A stretch of DNA of 41,422 nucleotides from Chloroflexota bacterium (GCA_025355955.1 JANXYP010000218.1:1-41422); one strand, 5' to 3'. Shown: positions 31,160 through 39,401, numbered from the stretch's first letter. The notes: generated by a model from the sequence alone, not told the origin. Numbers and translations are program-made.

Positions 31160-32124
31160 TTAGCTGTGCGATTACATTTCTGAAGAGTATGAGCATTGCG
31201 TTTGCGGTCTCCTTCGTTGGCTTGAAGCCTTTGCGGACTTCTTTCATTGGATGAACAAGGTTACGATAATCCTTCACTAGAACAGCGTAAACCTCTCCGT
31301 CGTCATGTAGTATCTTCAATTTTGCAGCCACCGCTATAAGATGATTTAGGCTCCACTTGTCTTCGTCAAGATCTGGTGCCTTAGTTAGCTGCTTGCTCCG
31401 TCTCTCTTCTTGTGCTAGTTCTATATACTTAGCATCAATACTTTGCCTGCGGTTCTTTCATAAGTACGGAAATAAGCACTGCCTCAAGTATGGAGCCGCA
31501 CATAATTATTATGCCTTTGTATGTCTCTGCATCGCGCTGTCGCTTAAGCTCGGCATAGTCTCTGGAAATTATCTTCTTCAAGCCTTTGTCACTTATAAAA
31601 CTCCAACTCACCCGACGTAGGATCGGAAGTTCTACGCTGTGATGTGACCGTGATTTAGATAGCACCCTACCTCGTGCAGGTGCAACAATTGTTTGCAGCC
31701 TCCTTACAGGTTCAATCAACTCACTTGTATTGCTAGCGCTAAGATTCGATATAATGTCATGGGCTTTATGTTGCAGTATGTCTCTCTTCTCCTCCTTGCT
31801 TGTACTCCCTACTATCAAGCGATCAACAAAGCGATGTAGCAACAGGATCTTAGCCTGCTCATCACCAGACATAGAAAATATGTTGCTAATGTTTACCTTT
31901 ATAATCCCGAATGAGCTATCGCTAAGAGGTGGCTCAAACCCAAAAGCCGCAGAAATCACTGTCGAAGCGCCAAACGTCGGCATTCTAACAGGTTCGGGAC
32001 AGTAAGCGTACTTGCCCAGTACCTCTCTGGCAATATTAGATGCAAGCCTTTCAACACCTTTATATGATTCGCCAAGCAAATCACCCAGATCGTTTATGGC
32101 CAATCTTAGCCTAACTTCGTCCAT
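31155..32124 (-). pseudogene. Frameshifted HEPN-like protein gene (Abi-type candidate)
   Basis: The track gives 229 residues ending EPQAKY-stop. The next frame continues at once with DAKYIELAQEERRSKQLTKAPDLDEDKWSLNHLIAVAAKLKIL and KDYRNLVHPMKEVRKGFKPTKETANAMLILFRNVIAQLK. Together they form a HEPN-like C-terminal helical domain: ETYKGIIIMCGSILEAVLISVL, W-LNHLI-VA, RNLVHP. The N-terminal 150 residues are unfamiliar. The shift must lie in the roughly 20 nt between 31438 and 31457. Removing 13 nt between two AAGTAT copies rejoins the frames as EPQAKYIELAQEERR. ATG 32124 has GAGGTGA upstream and a perfect promoter. The DNA is AT-rich. Such proteins often belong to abortive-infection systems; that role is inferred. 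Confidence 0.7.
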
Positions 32125-32178
32125 TCCTGCTCACCTCTCGTCTACGTACTAGAACAATTTAATTGTTAGTTAGTGCGT

Positions 32179-32207
32179 ATTATAAACGAACTTAAGTTCT
32201 ATGTCAA
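32179..32207 (-). promoter_or_regulatory. Perfect consensus promoter of the HEPN-like gene
   Basis: TTGACA (32207-32202), 17 bp, TATAAT (32184-32179): both hexamers and the spacing are exact consensus, the strongest promoter seen in the window. Confidence 0.8.
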
Positions 32208-32240
32208 ACATCAGCTTCAATAATGGAGTATCTCATCAAC

Positions 32241-32274
32241 CCAAAAACAAGCCCTTTCATTGGTGAAAGGGCTT
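32241..32274 (-). terminator. Rho-independent terminator of the methylmalonyl-CoA mutase locus
   Basis: AAGCCCTTTC and GAAAGGGCTT form a 10-bp perfect stem with a 6-nt loop, followed on the minus strand by TTGTTTTTGGG, 20 nt past the meaB stop. Confidence 0.85.
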
Positions 32275-32293
32275 ACTAGCATCATCAGTATAT

Positions 32294-33220
32294 TTAACAA
32301 AGCCCCTCCACCAACCTTCGCGCCGCCGTTGCCACATCAAGCTCCCGCGATACCAGTTCGTCGAGCATCGCCGCGCCAGCAGCGGTGTTTAGCTGGGCGG
32401 CGATGCGGGCGGCGAGTTCCAACTTGACCCGCTCGATTAGCTCGTCGTGCAGCGCGGCGCGGGTGCGATCAGTCAGCTTGCCCGACTGCTCCAGGTATGC
32501 GAAGTGTTTGTCAATCTGCGCGGCAAGCTCGTCAATGCCCTTGCCCTCCACCGCGACAGTCTTGACGATGGGCGGCTTCCAGTCGTAGTGCGAATAGGTG
32601 AGCATCGTCTTCAAGTAGGTGATCAGCTTGTCCGCGCCCGGCACATCGCCCTTGTTCACCACCAGCACATCGGCAATCTCCAGGATGCCCGCCTTGATGC
32701 TCTGTACGTCGTCGCCCAGCCCCGGCACTTCGACCAGGATGGTGGTCTGCGCCGCCCGCGCGATGCTGACCTCATCCTGCCCCGCGCCGACCGTCTCGAT
32801 AATCACCACATCGAAGCCTGCTGCGTCCAGCACCCGCACCGCGTCGTTGGTAGCCGCGCTGAGGCCGCCCACCTGCCCGCGACTCGCCATGCTGCGGATG
32901 AACACACCACTGTCGCCGTAGAACTCCTGCATCCGAATGCGATCGCCCAGTACCGCGCCGCCGCTGATGCTGCTGCTGGGGTCAACTGCCACGATGGCAA
33001 CCTGCTTACCCTGCCCGCGATAGAAGTGGATTAGCTGATTGACCAGGGTGCTTTTGCCCGCACCGGGCGGCCCGGTGATACCCAGCACGCGAGCATGGCC
33101 GGTGGCCGGGGTAATCTCGCGCAGCACATTCGCCGCGCCCGCACCACCATTCTCCACCATGCTGATAGTGCGGGTCAGGGTAAGGCGCTCATGGCGCAGC
33201 CGCTCGACCAGTTCGCTCAC
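32294..33220 (-). CDS. meaB: Methylmalonyl-CoA mutase-associated GTPase MeaB
   Basis: 308 residues from GTG 33220, overlapping the B12-subunit stop as GTGA. G-protein motifs: Walker [18 protein letters not shown], switch region [30 protein letters not shown] (G3), and [12 protein letters not shown] (NKxD-like G4, here NKGD). MeaB/ArgK is a chaperone GTPase that loads adenosylcobalamin onto methylmalonyl-CoA mutase and rejects damaged cofactor. Its place directly behind the mutase B12 subunit supports that role over the old arginine-transport annotation. Confidence 0.95.
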   Translation of the reverse strand: MSELVERLRHERLTLTRTISMVENGGAGAANVLREITPATGHARVLGITGPPGAGKSTLVNQLIHFYRGQGKQVAIVAVDPSSSISGGAVLGDRIRMQEFYGDSGVFIRSMASRGQVGGLSAATNDAVRVLDAAGFDVVIIETVGAGQDEVSIARAAQTTILVEVPGLGDDVQSIKAGILEIADVLVVNKGDVPGADKLITYLKTMLTYSHYDWKPPIVKTVAVEGKGIDELAAQIDKHFAYLEQSGKLTDRTRAALHDELIERVKLELAARIAAQLNTAAGAAMLDELVSRELDVATAARRLVEGLC

Positions 33221-33891
33221 GCCTTGCCCTCACCTTGCCCCTCAGTATGGCTGGTAGCCACGCTGCCAGGCTCGACCATCGCGCCAGACGCGCTGTTCGC
33301 GCCCACAGGTGGCTCATGCACCTGGTTGGGGCGGACAATGTTGCGGTGGTGGGCAAGCTCCGCGCTGCTCACGCCGAAGTCGGGGTTAGCCAGCCCTGCC
33401 GCTTCGCCGATAATCTCAGTCGCGGGGCGTAGGGTGGCGGGGTTGAACTTCTGGCCCGCCTCCAGCGCGGCGTGGCGGACGTGGGCATCCTCCTCGATCA
33501 GATGGCTGATGCTATCGAGGGTCGCGCCCGGGCCGAACACGGCGCGGATACCCCAGCCCAGCACCTGCGGCACATCCTCGTCAGGGATAATGCCGCCTAC
33601 ATAGACTGGCACATCGTCAATGCCGCGCTGATGCAGCTCGGCCATCACGCGGGGGAATAGCGCCATGTGCGCGCCGCTGAGAATACTGAGACCCACTGCG
33701 TCCACATCCTCCTGCAAGGCGGCCTCGGCCACCATCTGAGGGGTCTGGTGTAGGCCAGTGTAAATCACCTCCATACCAGCATCGCGCAGGGCGCGGGTCA
33801 GCACCTTCGCGCCGCGGTCGTGGCCGTCCAGCCCCGGCTTGGCAATCAGCACCCGCACGCGGCGTGTGCCGGGCATCGTCGTTGATACCAT
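33217..33891 (-). CDS. Methylmalonyl-CoA mutase, B12-binding small subunit
   Basis: 224 residues. [38 protein letters not shown] carries the DxHxxG motif whose histidine coordinates cobalt; [25 protein letters not shown] and [27 protein letters not shown] complete the cobalamin Rossmann domain. It binds adenosylcobalamin and works with the separately encoded large subunit to interconvert methylmalonyl-CoA and succinyl-CoA. The usual domain is about 135 residues; here about 85 extra residues follow, with [36 protein letters not shown], then a flexible Ser/Gly/Glu tail. Separate small and large subunits are known in archaea and Chloroflexota. Coupled to meaB. Confidence 0.93.
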   Translation of the reverse strand: MVSTTMPGTRRVRVLIAKPGLDGHDRGAKVLTRALRDAGMEVIYTGLHQTPQMVAEAALQEDVDAVGLSILSGAHMALFPRVMAELHQRGIDDVPVYVGGIIPDEDVPQVLGWGIRAVFGPGATLDSISHLIEEDAHVRHAALEAGQKFNPATLRPATEIIGEAAGLANPDFGVSSAELAHHRNIVRPNQVHEPPVGANSASGAMVEPGSVATSHTEGQGEGKA

Positions 33892-33914
33892 CTAATCGCT
33901 CCTTTCACAACTAC

Positions 33915-34280
33915 TCACCGTTGCCAGCGTTTTTTGCACTCAGTCAAAATTGCCTCCAATACGCTTTCAATATTCTCATGCACATCGGAGTTGGTAAACC
34001 TAAGCACGCGATATCCGTTTGCTGTAAGCCAAGTGGTACGAGCCGAGTCGTACATTTCCTGCTCTATATGCGAATCACCATCCAGTTCTACAGCAAGCCG
34101 TGTGCTAGGGCAGTAGAAGTCAAGAATGTAGCGATCAACCAGGTGCTGCTGCCGAAAACGAAAGCCACCCAGCTGTTGACTACGCAGCCTCGCCCACAAC
34201 TTACGTTCAGCGGGAGTCCGTTCGCTACGTAGCTCAATGGCGCGGTTACGGATTAGCGCATCCTCTGGACGGTCTTTCAT
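33915..34280 (-). CDS. DUF559 (Vsr-like) endonuclease-fold protein
   Basis: 121 residues from ATG 34280. The sequence RAIELRSERTPAERKLWARLRSQQLGGFRFRQQHLVDRYILDFYCPSTRLAVELDGDSH is a clear DUF559 domain of the PD-(D/E)xK nuclease fold: D in YILDFYCP, ExD in VELDGDSH. The helix and final strand with YRVLRFTNSDV follow. DUF559 proteins are small, mobile-looking genes of unknown role, related to Vsr mismatch endonuclease. It sits inside the methylmalonyl-CoA mutase locus, 24 nt before the B12 subunit gene, which is an odd place and suggests insertion. Confidence 0.9.
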   Translation of the reverse strand: MKDRPEDALIRNRAIELRSERTPAERKLWARLRSQQLGGFRFRQQHLVDRYILDFYCPSTRLAVELDGDSHIEQEMYDSARTTWLTANGYRVLRFTNSDVHENIESVLEAILTECKKRWQR

Positions 34281-34578
34281 TCGTACACACCTTCAATATC
34301 GCCGGGGGCTGAACCACCAGAGGCCACCCACCCGTAACGCTTGACTTGCTCCCTGGGGCTGGGGGTTACAGCCCCAGAGGCTGCCTGCTACCTATAGTTG
34401 ATGGTTTACGAGTTTTCACGTTCGTTGCAGTTACGCTGTGCATTGATGCGCTTCAACCTCTGGGGGCTGAACCCCCAGACCCCCACGGTAGCTGCGATGA
34501 GCATTGATGCACTTCAACCTCTGGGGGCTGAACCCCCAGACCCCCACGGTAGCTGCAATGGGCATTGCTGCACTTTAC
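34281..34578. repeat. 61-bp tandem repeat and hairpins between mutase large subunit and DUF559
   Basis: A 61-bp unit starts at 34440 and 34501, with a partial third at 34562. Each contains CTGGGGGCTGAACCCCCAG, a 7-bp stem. A related hairpin (CTGGGG...CCCCAG) lies near 34352-34378. ORFs here are translated repeats. These stems sit 3' of the mutase large-subunit gene and may weaken read-through into the nuclease gene. Confidence 0.8.
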
Positions 34579-36261
34579 TCAGACTACATTGCTATGCCGC
34601 TGCACGCCCCAAACCTCTTTCAGCGCACGGGTAATCTCGCCGAGGGTGCCGTAGGCGTTGGCCGCCTCGATTAGTGCGGGCATCAGGTTCTCATTGCTGC
34701 GGGCGGCGGCCTTGACGTGGTTGAGTGCCGCTTCGACTCTGCTGGCATCGCGTTCGGCGCGGATCTTGTTGAGGCGGGCAAGGTGGCGCTGTTCGCCTTC
34801 GGGATCCATCTGCAGGATCGGCACGTCCAGGGCTTCGTCTACCACGTAATCATTGACCCCTACCATGATGCGCTTCTTCTCGTCAATCTCGCGTTGATAG
34901 CGGTAGCTGGCCTGACCGATCTCGCTCTGTGGGAAGTTGGACTTGATTGCCGCCAGCATCCCGCCCATCTCCTTGATGCGGTCGAAGTAGGCGTATGCCT
35001 CGCGCTCCATCTGGTTGGTCAGCGTTTCCACCAGATAGCTGCCCCCCAGCGGGTCGGCGGTGTTGGTCACGCCACTCTCCTCGGCGATGATCTGCTGGGT
35101 GCGTAGCGCAATGCGTACCGCCTTGTCGGAGGGCAGCGCCAGCGCCTCGTCCATCGAGTTGGTGTGCAGCGACTGGGTACCGCCCAGCACCGCGGCTAGT
35201 GCCTGGAGCGCAACCCGCACGATATTGATCTCCGGCTGCTGCGCGGTCAGGGCGCAGCCTGCGGTCTGGGTGTGGAAGCGCAGCCACAGGCTACGTTCGC
35301 TCTTTGCGCCAAAGCGGTTCTTCAACTCCCGCGCCCAGATGCGACGGGCGGCGCGATACTTGGCAATCTCCTCGAAGAAATCGTTGTGCGCGTTGAAGAA
35401 GTAGCTGAGACGGGGGGCGAAGTCGTCCACATTCATGCCGCGCTTGACGCACTCCTCCACGTAGCAGAGGCCATCGGCCAGGGTGAAGGCCAGCTCCTGC
35501 ACCGCAGTGCTGCCCGCCTCGCGGATGTGGTAGCCGCTGATGCTGACCGTGTTCCAGCGCGGCATTTCCTTCGCGCCGAACTCGATGGTGTCAACCACCA
35601 GACGCACCGATGGCTCATGGGGAAAGATGAAGGTGTTCTGGGCGATGTACTCCTTGAGAATATCGTTCTGGATAGTGCCGCCCAGCGTGGCGCGGGGAAA
35701 GCCGCGCTTCTCCGCCGCCGCCACGTAGAAGGCCCACACGATCGCCGCTGGCCCGTTAATGGTCATCGAGGTGGTAACATCGTCGAGCGGGATGCCATCG
35801 AACAGGATCTCCATGTCGGCCATGCTGGTTACGCCCACGCCGACCTTGCCGTACTCGCCGAGGGCCATCTCGTCATCGGTGTCATAGCCGTAGAGGGTGG
35901 GGAAGTCGAAGGCAGTGGATAGGCCAGTCTCGCCATGCTCCAGCAGGTAGTGGAAGCGGGCATTGGTCTCCTCCACGCTGCCGAATCCGGCGAACAGGCG
36001 CATCGTCCACAGCCGCCCGCGATACATGGTGGGGTGGATGCCGCGGGTAAACGGGTACTCGCCGGGCAAGCCGAGGTCGCGCATATAGTCGAACTCCGGC
36101 ACATCAGCAGGGGTGTAGACGCGATTGACCGGCACGCTGGAGGTAGTCATGAACTCATCGGCTGGTTTGCGCTCTCCGCCCTTGCTCAGATGCTGCTTAA
36201 GGGTGGTCGCCTCCCAGCGTTGCCGCTCGTTGGCAACCTTGCTAATCTCGTCCTTGTCCAT
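34579..36261 (-). CDS. Methylmalonyl-CoA mutase, large subunit
   Basis: 560 residues from ATG 36261 with AAGGAGGA upstream. It is the catalytic TIM-barrel subunit without the B12 domain: [57 protein letters not shown] near the N terminus forms the CoA channel; [60 protein letters not shown] and [62 protein letters not shown] follow. It rearranges methylmalonyl-CoA to succinyl-CoA (or the reverse) with the cobalamin subunit, in propionyl-CoA or 3-hydroxypropionate-type metabolism. Related isobutyryl- or ethylmalonyl-CoA mutases are possible by eye, but meaB and the small subunit favour the standard enzyme. Confidence 0.94.
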   Translation of the reverse strand: MDKDEISKVANERQRWEATTLKQHLSKGGERKPADEFMTTSSVPVNRVYTPADVPEFDYMRDLGLPGEYPFTRGIHPTMYRGRLWTMRLFAGFGSVEETNARFHYLLEHGETGLSTAFDFPTLYGYDTDDEMALGEYGKVGVGVTSMADMEILFDGIPLDDVTTSMTINGPAAIVWAFYVAAAEKRGFPRATLGGTIQNDILKEYIAQNTFIFPHEPSVRLVVDTIEFGAKEMPRWNTVSISGYHIREAGSTAVQELAFTLADGLCYVEECVKRGMNVDDFAPRLSYFFNAHNDFFEEIAKYRAARRIWARELKNRFGAKSERSLWLRFHTQTAGCALTAQQPEINIVRVALQALAAVLGGTQSLHTNSMDEALALPSDKAVRIALRTQQIIAEESGVTNTADPLGGSYLVETLTNQMEREAYAYFDRIKEMGGMLAAIKSNFPQSEIGQASYRYQREIDEKKRIMVGVNDYVVDEALDVPILQMDPEGEQRHLARLNKIRAERDASRVEAALNHVKAAARSNENLMPALIEAANAYGTLGEITRALKEVWGVQRHSNVV

Positions 36262-36370
36262 TTTTCATCCTCCTTGATGTTGGCACCAATTTCGGACCCT
36301 CTCTCGGCCTCCCTGCTGGGGGAGGGGTCTAACCCTTGTTATAGAGTATCGGCTAGCTGATATAGCATAG

Positions 36371-36400
36371 ATTATAAACCCAGCCTTATGGTAGTGGCAA
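36371..36400 (-). promoter_or_regulatory. Promoter of the methylmalonyl-CoA mutase locus
   Basis: TTGCCA (36400-36395), 18 bp, TATAAT (36376-36371) on the minus strand, about 110 nt before the large-subunit start. Confidence 0.6.
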
Positions 36401-36418
36401 GGGCTGTGCCATCCTCGA

Positions 36419-36485
36419 TTGGGCGTGATGAATCACGCCCCTACATCTGACATAGGCTTGTAGAGGCGCAATCTCATTGCGCCCT
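36419..36485. repeat. Two REP-like hairpins with variant stems
   Basis: GGGCGTGATGAATCACGCCC (8-bp stem) and GGCGCAATCTCATTGCGCC (8-bp stem) keep the CCTACA and GTAGAGG edges of the family but have different, internally complementary stems. Confidence 0.8.
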
Positions 36486-36501
36486 GTCTCCGTGCCACCC
36501 T

Positions 36502-37479
36502 CTATAGCGGCTTGCCCACCAGCCGCCCTTGCGCGTCGCCAACGTTGGCGTAGATGGCGAAGCGGGGGCGCAGCCAGATGGTGATGACGTAGCCGAGCGC
36601 GGCCCATAGGATGATGGCGATCGCCACCGGCCACTGCTGGGAGAGGCCCGCAAAGCCGGTGCTGCTGGTAAGCGCCGCCACATCAACGGTGAGGATGGCC
36701 CCCTCATATAGCGCGGCAAGTAGCAGCCACAGCCAGCGGGCGCTACCCTCAAGCTGGGTGGCGTAGAAGACCATCGTGGCGGAAGCGGCGTGGATGAAGA
36801 TGAAGGCGAAGCCGCTTAGGATGGGGATGACTGCGACCAGCAGATTGTTGTTCAGCCCATCCAGCGTAGGCAGGGCAACCTGTGGCGCACGTCCGCTGAC
36901 CAGCACACCGCCGGCGAACACCAGATAGGCTGCGCTTACCGCCATCTGCTCCACCAGCCCGTAGCCCATACCGAAGCCAACCGCATCCAACCAACTGCCG
37001 CCGCGCAAGCCCCGTGCGGCGATCGAGTAGATAACCAACGCGTAGATAATCCCCAGGCTCAAGCCTTTGTACAGGTCGAAGCCAAAGCCTGCCCCCAGCA
37101 CGCTCTGGATACCCTTGTCGCCGAGGCCACCGACAAGGCTGCCGATGATAATCACGCCAATCCAGGCCAACATCCCTTGCCCAACGAAGATGCGGGCGAA
37201 CTTGCGGCGTAGCGCAAAGACGATCACCCCGATGCCGACCAGCAGGATACCGATGCCCGGCAGCAGCAGCAGTGGGCCATAATCCACTGTCACATAGGTG
37301 GGGTCGGTTTGCGGCGCGGTGGGGATGACCGGCTGGTTGGCGCTAGTCTCCGACTTGAACGGGCCATTGAAGGCCAGCACCGCGACCAGCACTGCGAAGG
37401 CGATGGTAAACACAATGGCAAGGGCAATGTCGCTGCTACGTGCGCCCTTCAGTGAATATTTGCTGCGAGTTTCGCTCAT
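36502..37479 (-). CDS. YhfC-like intramembrane protein
   Basis: 325 residues from ATG 37479 with GGAG 8 nt upstream. A first helix (IALAIVFTIAFAVLVAVLAF) and short external loop lead into about seven more helices. FGMGYGLVEQMAVSAAYLVF and IFIHAASATMVFYATQL place a glutamate and a histidine in adjacent helices, as in the YhfC family of putative intramembrane metalloproteases. The family is only a visual match, and activity is unproven. It stands alone with its own extended -10 promoter. Confidence 0.5.
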   Translation of the reverse strand: MSETRSKYSLKGARSSDIALAIVFTIAFAVLVAVLAFNGPFKSETSANQPVIPTAPQTDPTYVTVDYGPLLLLPGIGILLVGIGVIVFALRRKFARIFVGQGMLAWIGVIIIGSLVGGLGDKGIQSVLGAGFGFDLYKGLSLGIIYALVIYSIAARGLRGGSWLDAVGFGMGYGLVEQMAVSAAYLVFAGGVLVSGRAPQVALPTLDGLNNNLLVAVIPILSGFAFIFIHAASATMVFYATQLEGSARWLWLLLAALYEGAILTVDVAALTSSTGFAGLSQQWPVAIAIILWAALGYVITIWLRPRFAIYANVGDAQGRLVGKPL

Positions 37480-37517
37480 CAGTTCTCCAAGTCCATGTGG
37501 GGTAAAGTGTCTCCCCC

Positions 37518-37526
37518 ATTATACCA
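37518..37526 (-). promoter_or_regulatory. Extended -10 of the YhfC-like gene
   Basis: TGGTATAAT on the minus strand about 40 nt before the start codon; the -35 is weak. Confidence 0.5.
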
Positions 37527-37539
37527 TAGGCAAACCAAA

Positions 37540-37559
37540 GGGCGCACATGAGTGCGCCC
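37540..37559 (-). terminator. Terminator of the SLH/fibre gene
   Basis: GGGCGCA and TGCGCCC form a 7-bp stem over CATGAG, followed on the minus strand by TTTGGTTTG, 24 nt past the stop codon. Confidence 0.7.
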
Positions 37560-37583
37560 AAATCGTAGTGTTATCTGCCCATG

Positions 37584-38948
37584 TTACTTGAAGTTGACGA
37601 GGACGTAGGCGTAGCCATCCTTGTCCGGCTGACTGGCAACCTTGCCGAAGCTGGCGAGGGTATCCTTGCCCGCGACGGCCACCGTGCCATTGGCATCGAG
37701 GGTGAGGCGGCTGCCCACCTTCGCGCTGTCGCCCAGCTTCATCTTGACCCTGCCCAGGATGGTGATATAGGCGCGGTCGCTCTTGCTCACGCTGCTTGCG
37801 GCAGCATCAATGTAGGTCTTGTCGTGCTTGCCTTCCTTCATCGTGTCCAGCCGGTAGCTGATCACGCCAATCGCAGTATCGGCGGTTGAGGCATCGGCCT
37901 TGACCACGCCGAGTGCGCCACCCATCTGGTTGTTGGGGTCAAGGGCAACCACACTGCCAATGGCGAGCGGCGCAGCGCCATCGTAGACCACCTCGCTCTC
38001 GTAGTCAGCGCCAGAGATGTTGGTACCGTGGATGTGAGCAACGCCATACAGCGAGTAATAGGTATCACCAGCGGGTTGTTGGGCGTCGATTGCGTAATTG
38101 TCCGGAAGGCCATTTGCACCCACATCAAGGCCGTCACCGCCAGGGAAGGCGGTGCCGTTAGCCCCATTGAGTACCGCGCCGCTCCAACCAGTGGCATAGA
38201 TACCTGAGTTGCCGTTGCCAACAGTCATATCGGTAGCGGTGAATACGCCACCAGCGGCATCGCCATTGAAGTTAGTAACGCCTACTACCCCGTAACTGCC
38301 CATCCCTGTGGCTGGACTGGTTGAACCACCGTACAGACCCCAACCGCGGACAGTGTAGAAGTAGCCGCCGTAGCCAGCCGCCCCGCTGGTATCCTGATTG
38401 CCAACATACAGGCCGTATTGGTCCAGGGTACCACCACCGAAGTTGCGGATGAACGCGCCGAAGCCTCTGGTTGCGCCGCTGGTATAGGCATCCGCCCATA
38501 TGCCAGTTCCGCCCTGCGCGTAGATACCGGCGTTGTTCTCGCTGGTGATATTGGTGTTCAGCGCGGTAAATATGCCATAGTAAGGGTTAGTGCCAGTGTA
38601 AACGCCTGTGACCTTGCGGCGACCGAGGTCGGTGAACTTGGCGTTCTGGGCGCGAGTGACGTTCGCGCTAGGGCGGAAGTAGGGCAGATTGGCAGGGGGA
38701 ACACACGGTTCGCCCGGCCCACCGCAGGGATAGCCACCGATGACGCTATCAACGAATAGGTCGTGGATGACCCCGTAGAAGAGGTAGGTGGTCGGCACAT
38801 CCTGAAAGTCCTGGGTATCTTGGGGCTGGCTGACGGGATGGCTGCCCGCTGGCTTGCCCCCGCCCCCTTGAGCCGCCACGTTGCCGTAGCCACTGACCAA
38901 CAAGCAGGCAAGCAACAGGGTAACAACCCCGAATACCTTGTTTTTCAT
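37584..38948 (-). CDS. Secreted SLH protein with tail-fibre-like repeats
   Basis: 454 residues from ATG 38948 (AAGGAGA upstream). A signal peptide (KVFGVVTLLLACLLVSGYGNVAAQ) and Gly/Pro linker precede one SLH domain (DFQDVPTTYLFYGVIHDLFVDSVIGGYPCGG...FRPSANVTRAQNAKFTDL). Residues about 120-300 are short Gly/aromatic repeats (GIYAQGGTGIWADA, GFGAFI, YGLYVGNQ, GWGLYGGS, YGVVGV, SGIYATG) like those in phage tail fibres and beta-helical stalks. The C-terminal 130 residues (ADYESEVVYDGAAPLAIGSVVALDPN...GVISYR...YITILGRVKMKLGD...GKVASQPDKDGYAYVLVNFK) resemble the fibre-tip or peptidase-G2-like domains that follow such stalks. It is probably a wall-anchored surface fibre. Confidence 0.75.
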   Translation of the reverse strand: MKNKVFGVVTLLLACLLVSGYGNVAAQGGGGKPAGSHPVSQPQDTQDFQDVPTTYLFYGVIHDLFVDSVIGGYPCGGPGEPCVPPANLPYFRPSANVTRAQNAKFTDLGRRKVTGVYTGTNPYYGIFTALNTNITSENNAGIYAQGGTGIWADAYTSGATRGFGAFIRNFGGGTLDQYGLYVGNQDTSGAAGYGGYFYTVRGWGLYGGSTSPATGMGSYGVVGVTNFNGDAAGGVFTATDMTVGNGNSGIYATGWSGAVLNGANGTAFPGGDGLDVGANGLPDNYAIDAQQPAGDTYYSLYGVAHIHGTNISGADYESEVVYDGAAPLAIGSVVALDPNNQMGGALGVVKADASTADTAIGVISYRLDTMKEGKHDKTYIDAAASSVSKSDRAYITILGRVKMKLGDSAKVGSRLTLDANGTVAVAGKDTLASFGKVASQPDKDGYAYVLVNFK

Positions 38949-39240
38949 TACACATCTCCTTTATATGGTTTAGTAAACGAGCCAATCACCCGCCTGTTAC
39001 TGATGCTAACATAGAAGTGGCGGAAACGCAACGGGCAACGCAAAAGAGGTGCGCTTCAAGTTCTTGCATACCCGATCAGGGCGAACAACGGTTCGCCCCT
39101 ACCGACGCTTGCTTGTAAGAATGTGATGCGCACCCACCGCTGACGAGCGAGCAACGGTTCGCCTCTAAGCCGATCCGACCAGGGCGAGCAACGGTTCGCC
39201 CTTACTGAGCGCTTGCTCCGCAAGAACGTGACGCGCACCC
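38949..39240. repeat. Gene-free stretch with composite repeats in several orientations
   Basis: From about 39039 to 39240, blocks of GCAAAAGAGG, GTGCGCTTCA(C/A)GTTCTTGC and three REP-like hairpins (39073-39100, 39143-39166, 39178-39203) alternate. Inverted copies of the 15266-15327 composite are present. No coding frame is supported. Confidence 0.75.
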
Positions 39241-39348
39241 CGCAAAAGAGGGTGTATTACAAGTTATTGGGTAAACGTAGGGGCGGGCGGTGGCCCGCCC
39301 TGGTGAGCGAACAAGCTAACCAATAACTTGTATCACCCCCCGCAAAAG
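39238..39348. mobile_element. MITE-like element with terminal inverted repeats and flanking direct repeats
   Basis: CCCCGCAAAAG occurs at 39238-39248 and 39338-39348, exactly 100 bp apart. Just inside lie inverted arms, GGGTGTATTACAAGTTATTGG (39250-39270, shown shortened elsewhere) and CCAATAACTTGTATCACCC (39320-39338), paired except for a 2-nt bulge. A REP-like hairpin (39278-39301) lies in the centre. No transposase is encoded. Confidence 0.5.
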
Positions 39349-39401
39349 GGCGGGCCTACGCCCGCCCTTACAGCACTCAGTCCTCAGCCCTCATCACTCG
39401 T
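39345..39401. repeat. REP-like hairpin and heptanucleotide repeat at the LLM gene end
   Basis: GGGCGGGCCTACGCCCGCCC (39348-39367) is followed by CACTCAG, TCCTCAG, CCCTCAT, CACTCGT (39374-39401), a 7-bp period reaching the stop codon of the LLM gene. Confidence 0.7.

Noticed and set aside
31357-31620. 87-residue plus-strand ORF
   Set aside because: Antisense to the HEPN-like gene and crossing its frameshift; no features.
34398-34634. 78-residue plus-strand ORF between the mutase and DUF559 genes
   Set aside because: It translates the 61-bp hairpin repeat and has no ribosome site.
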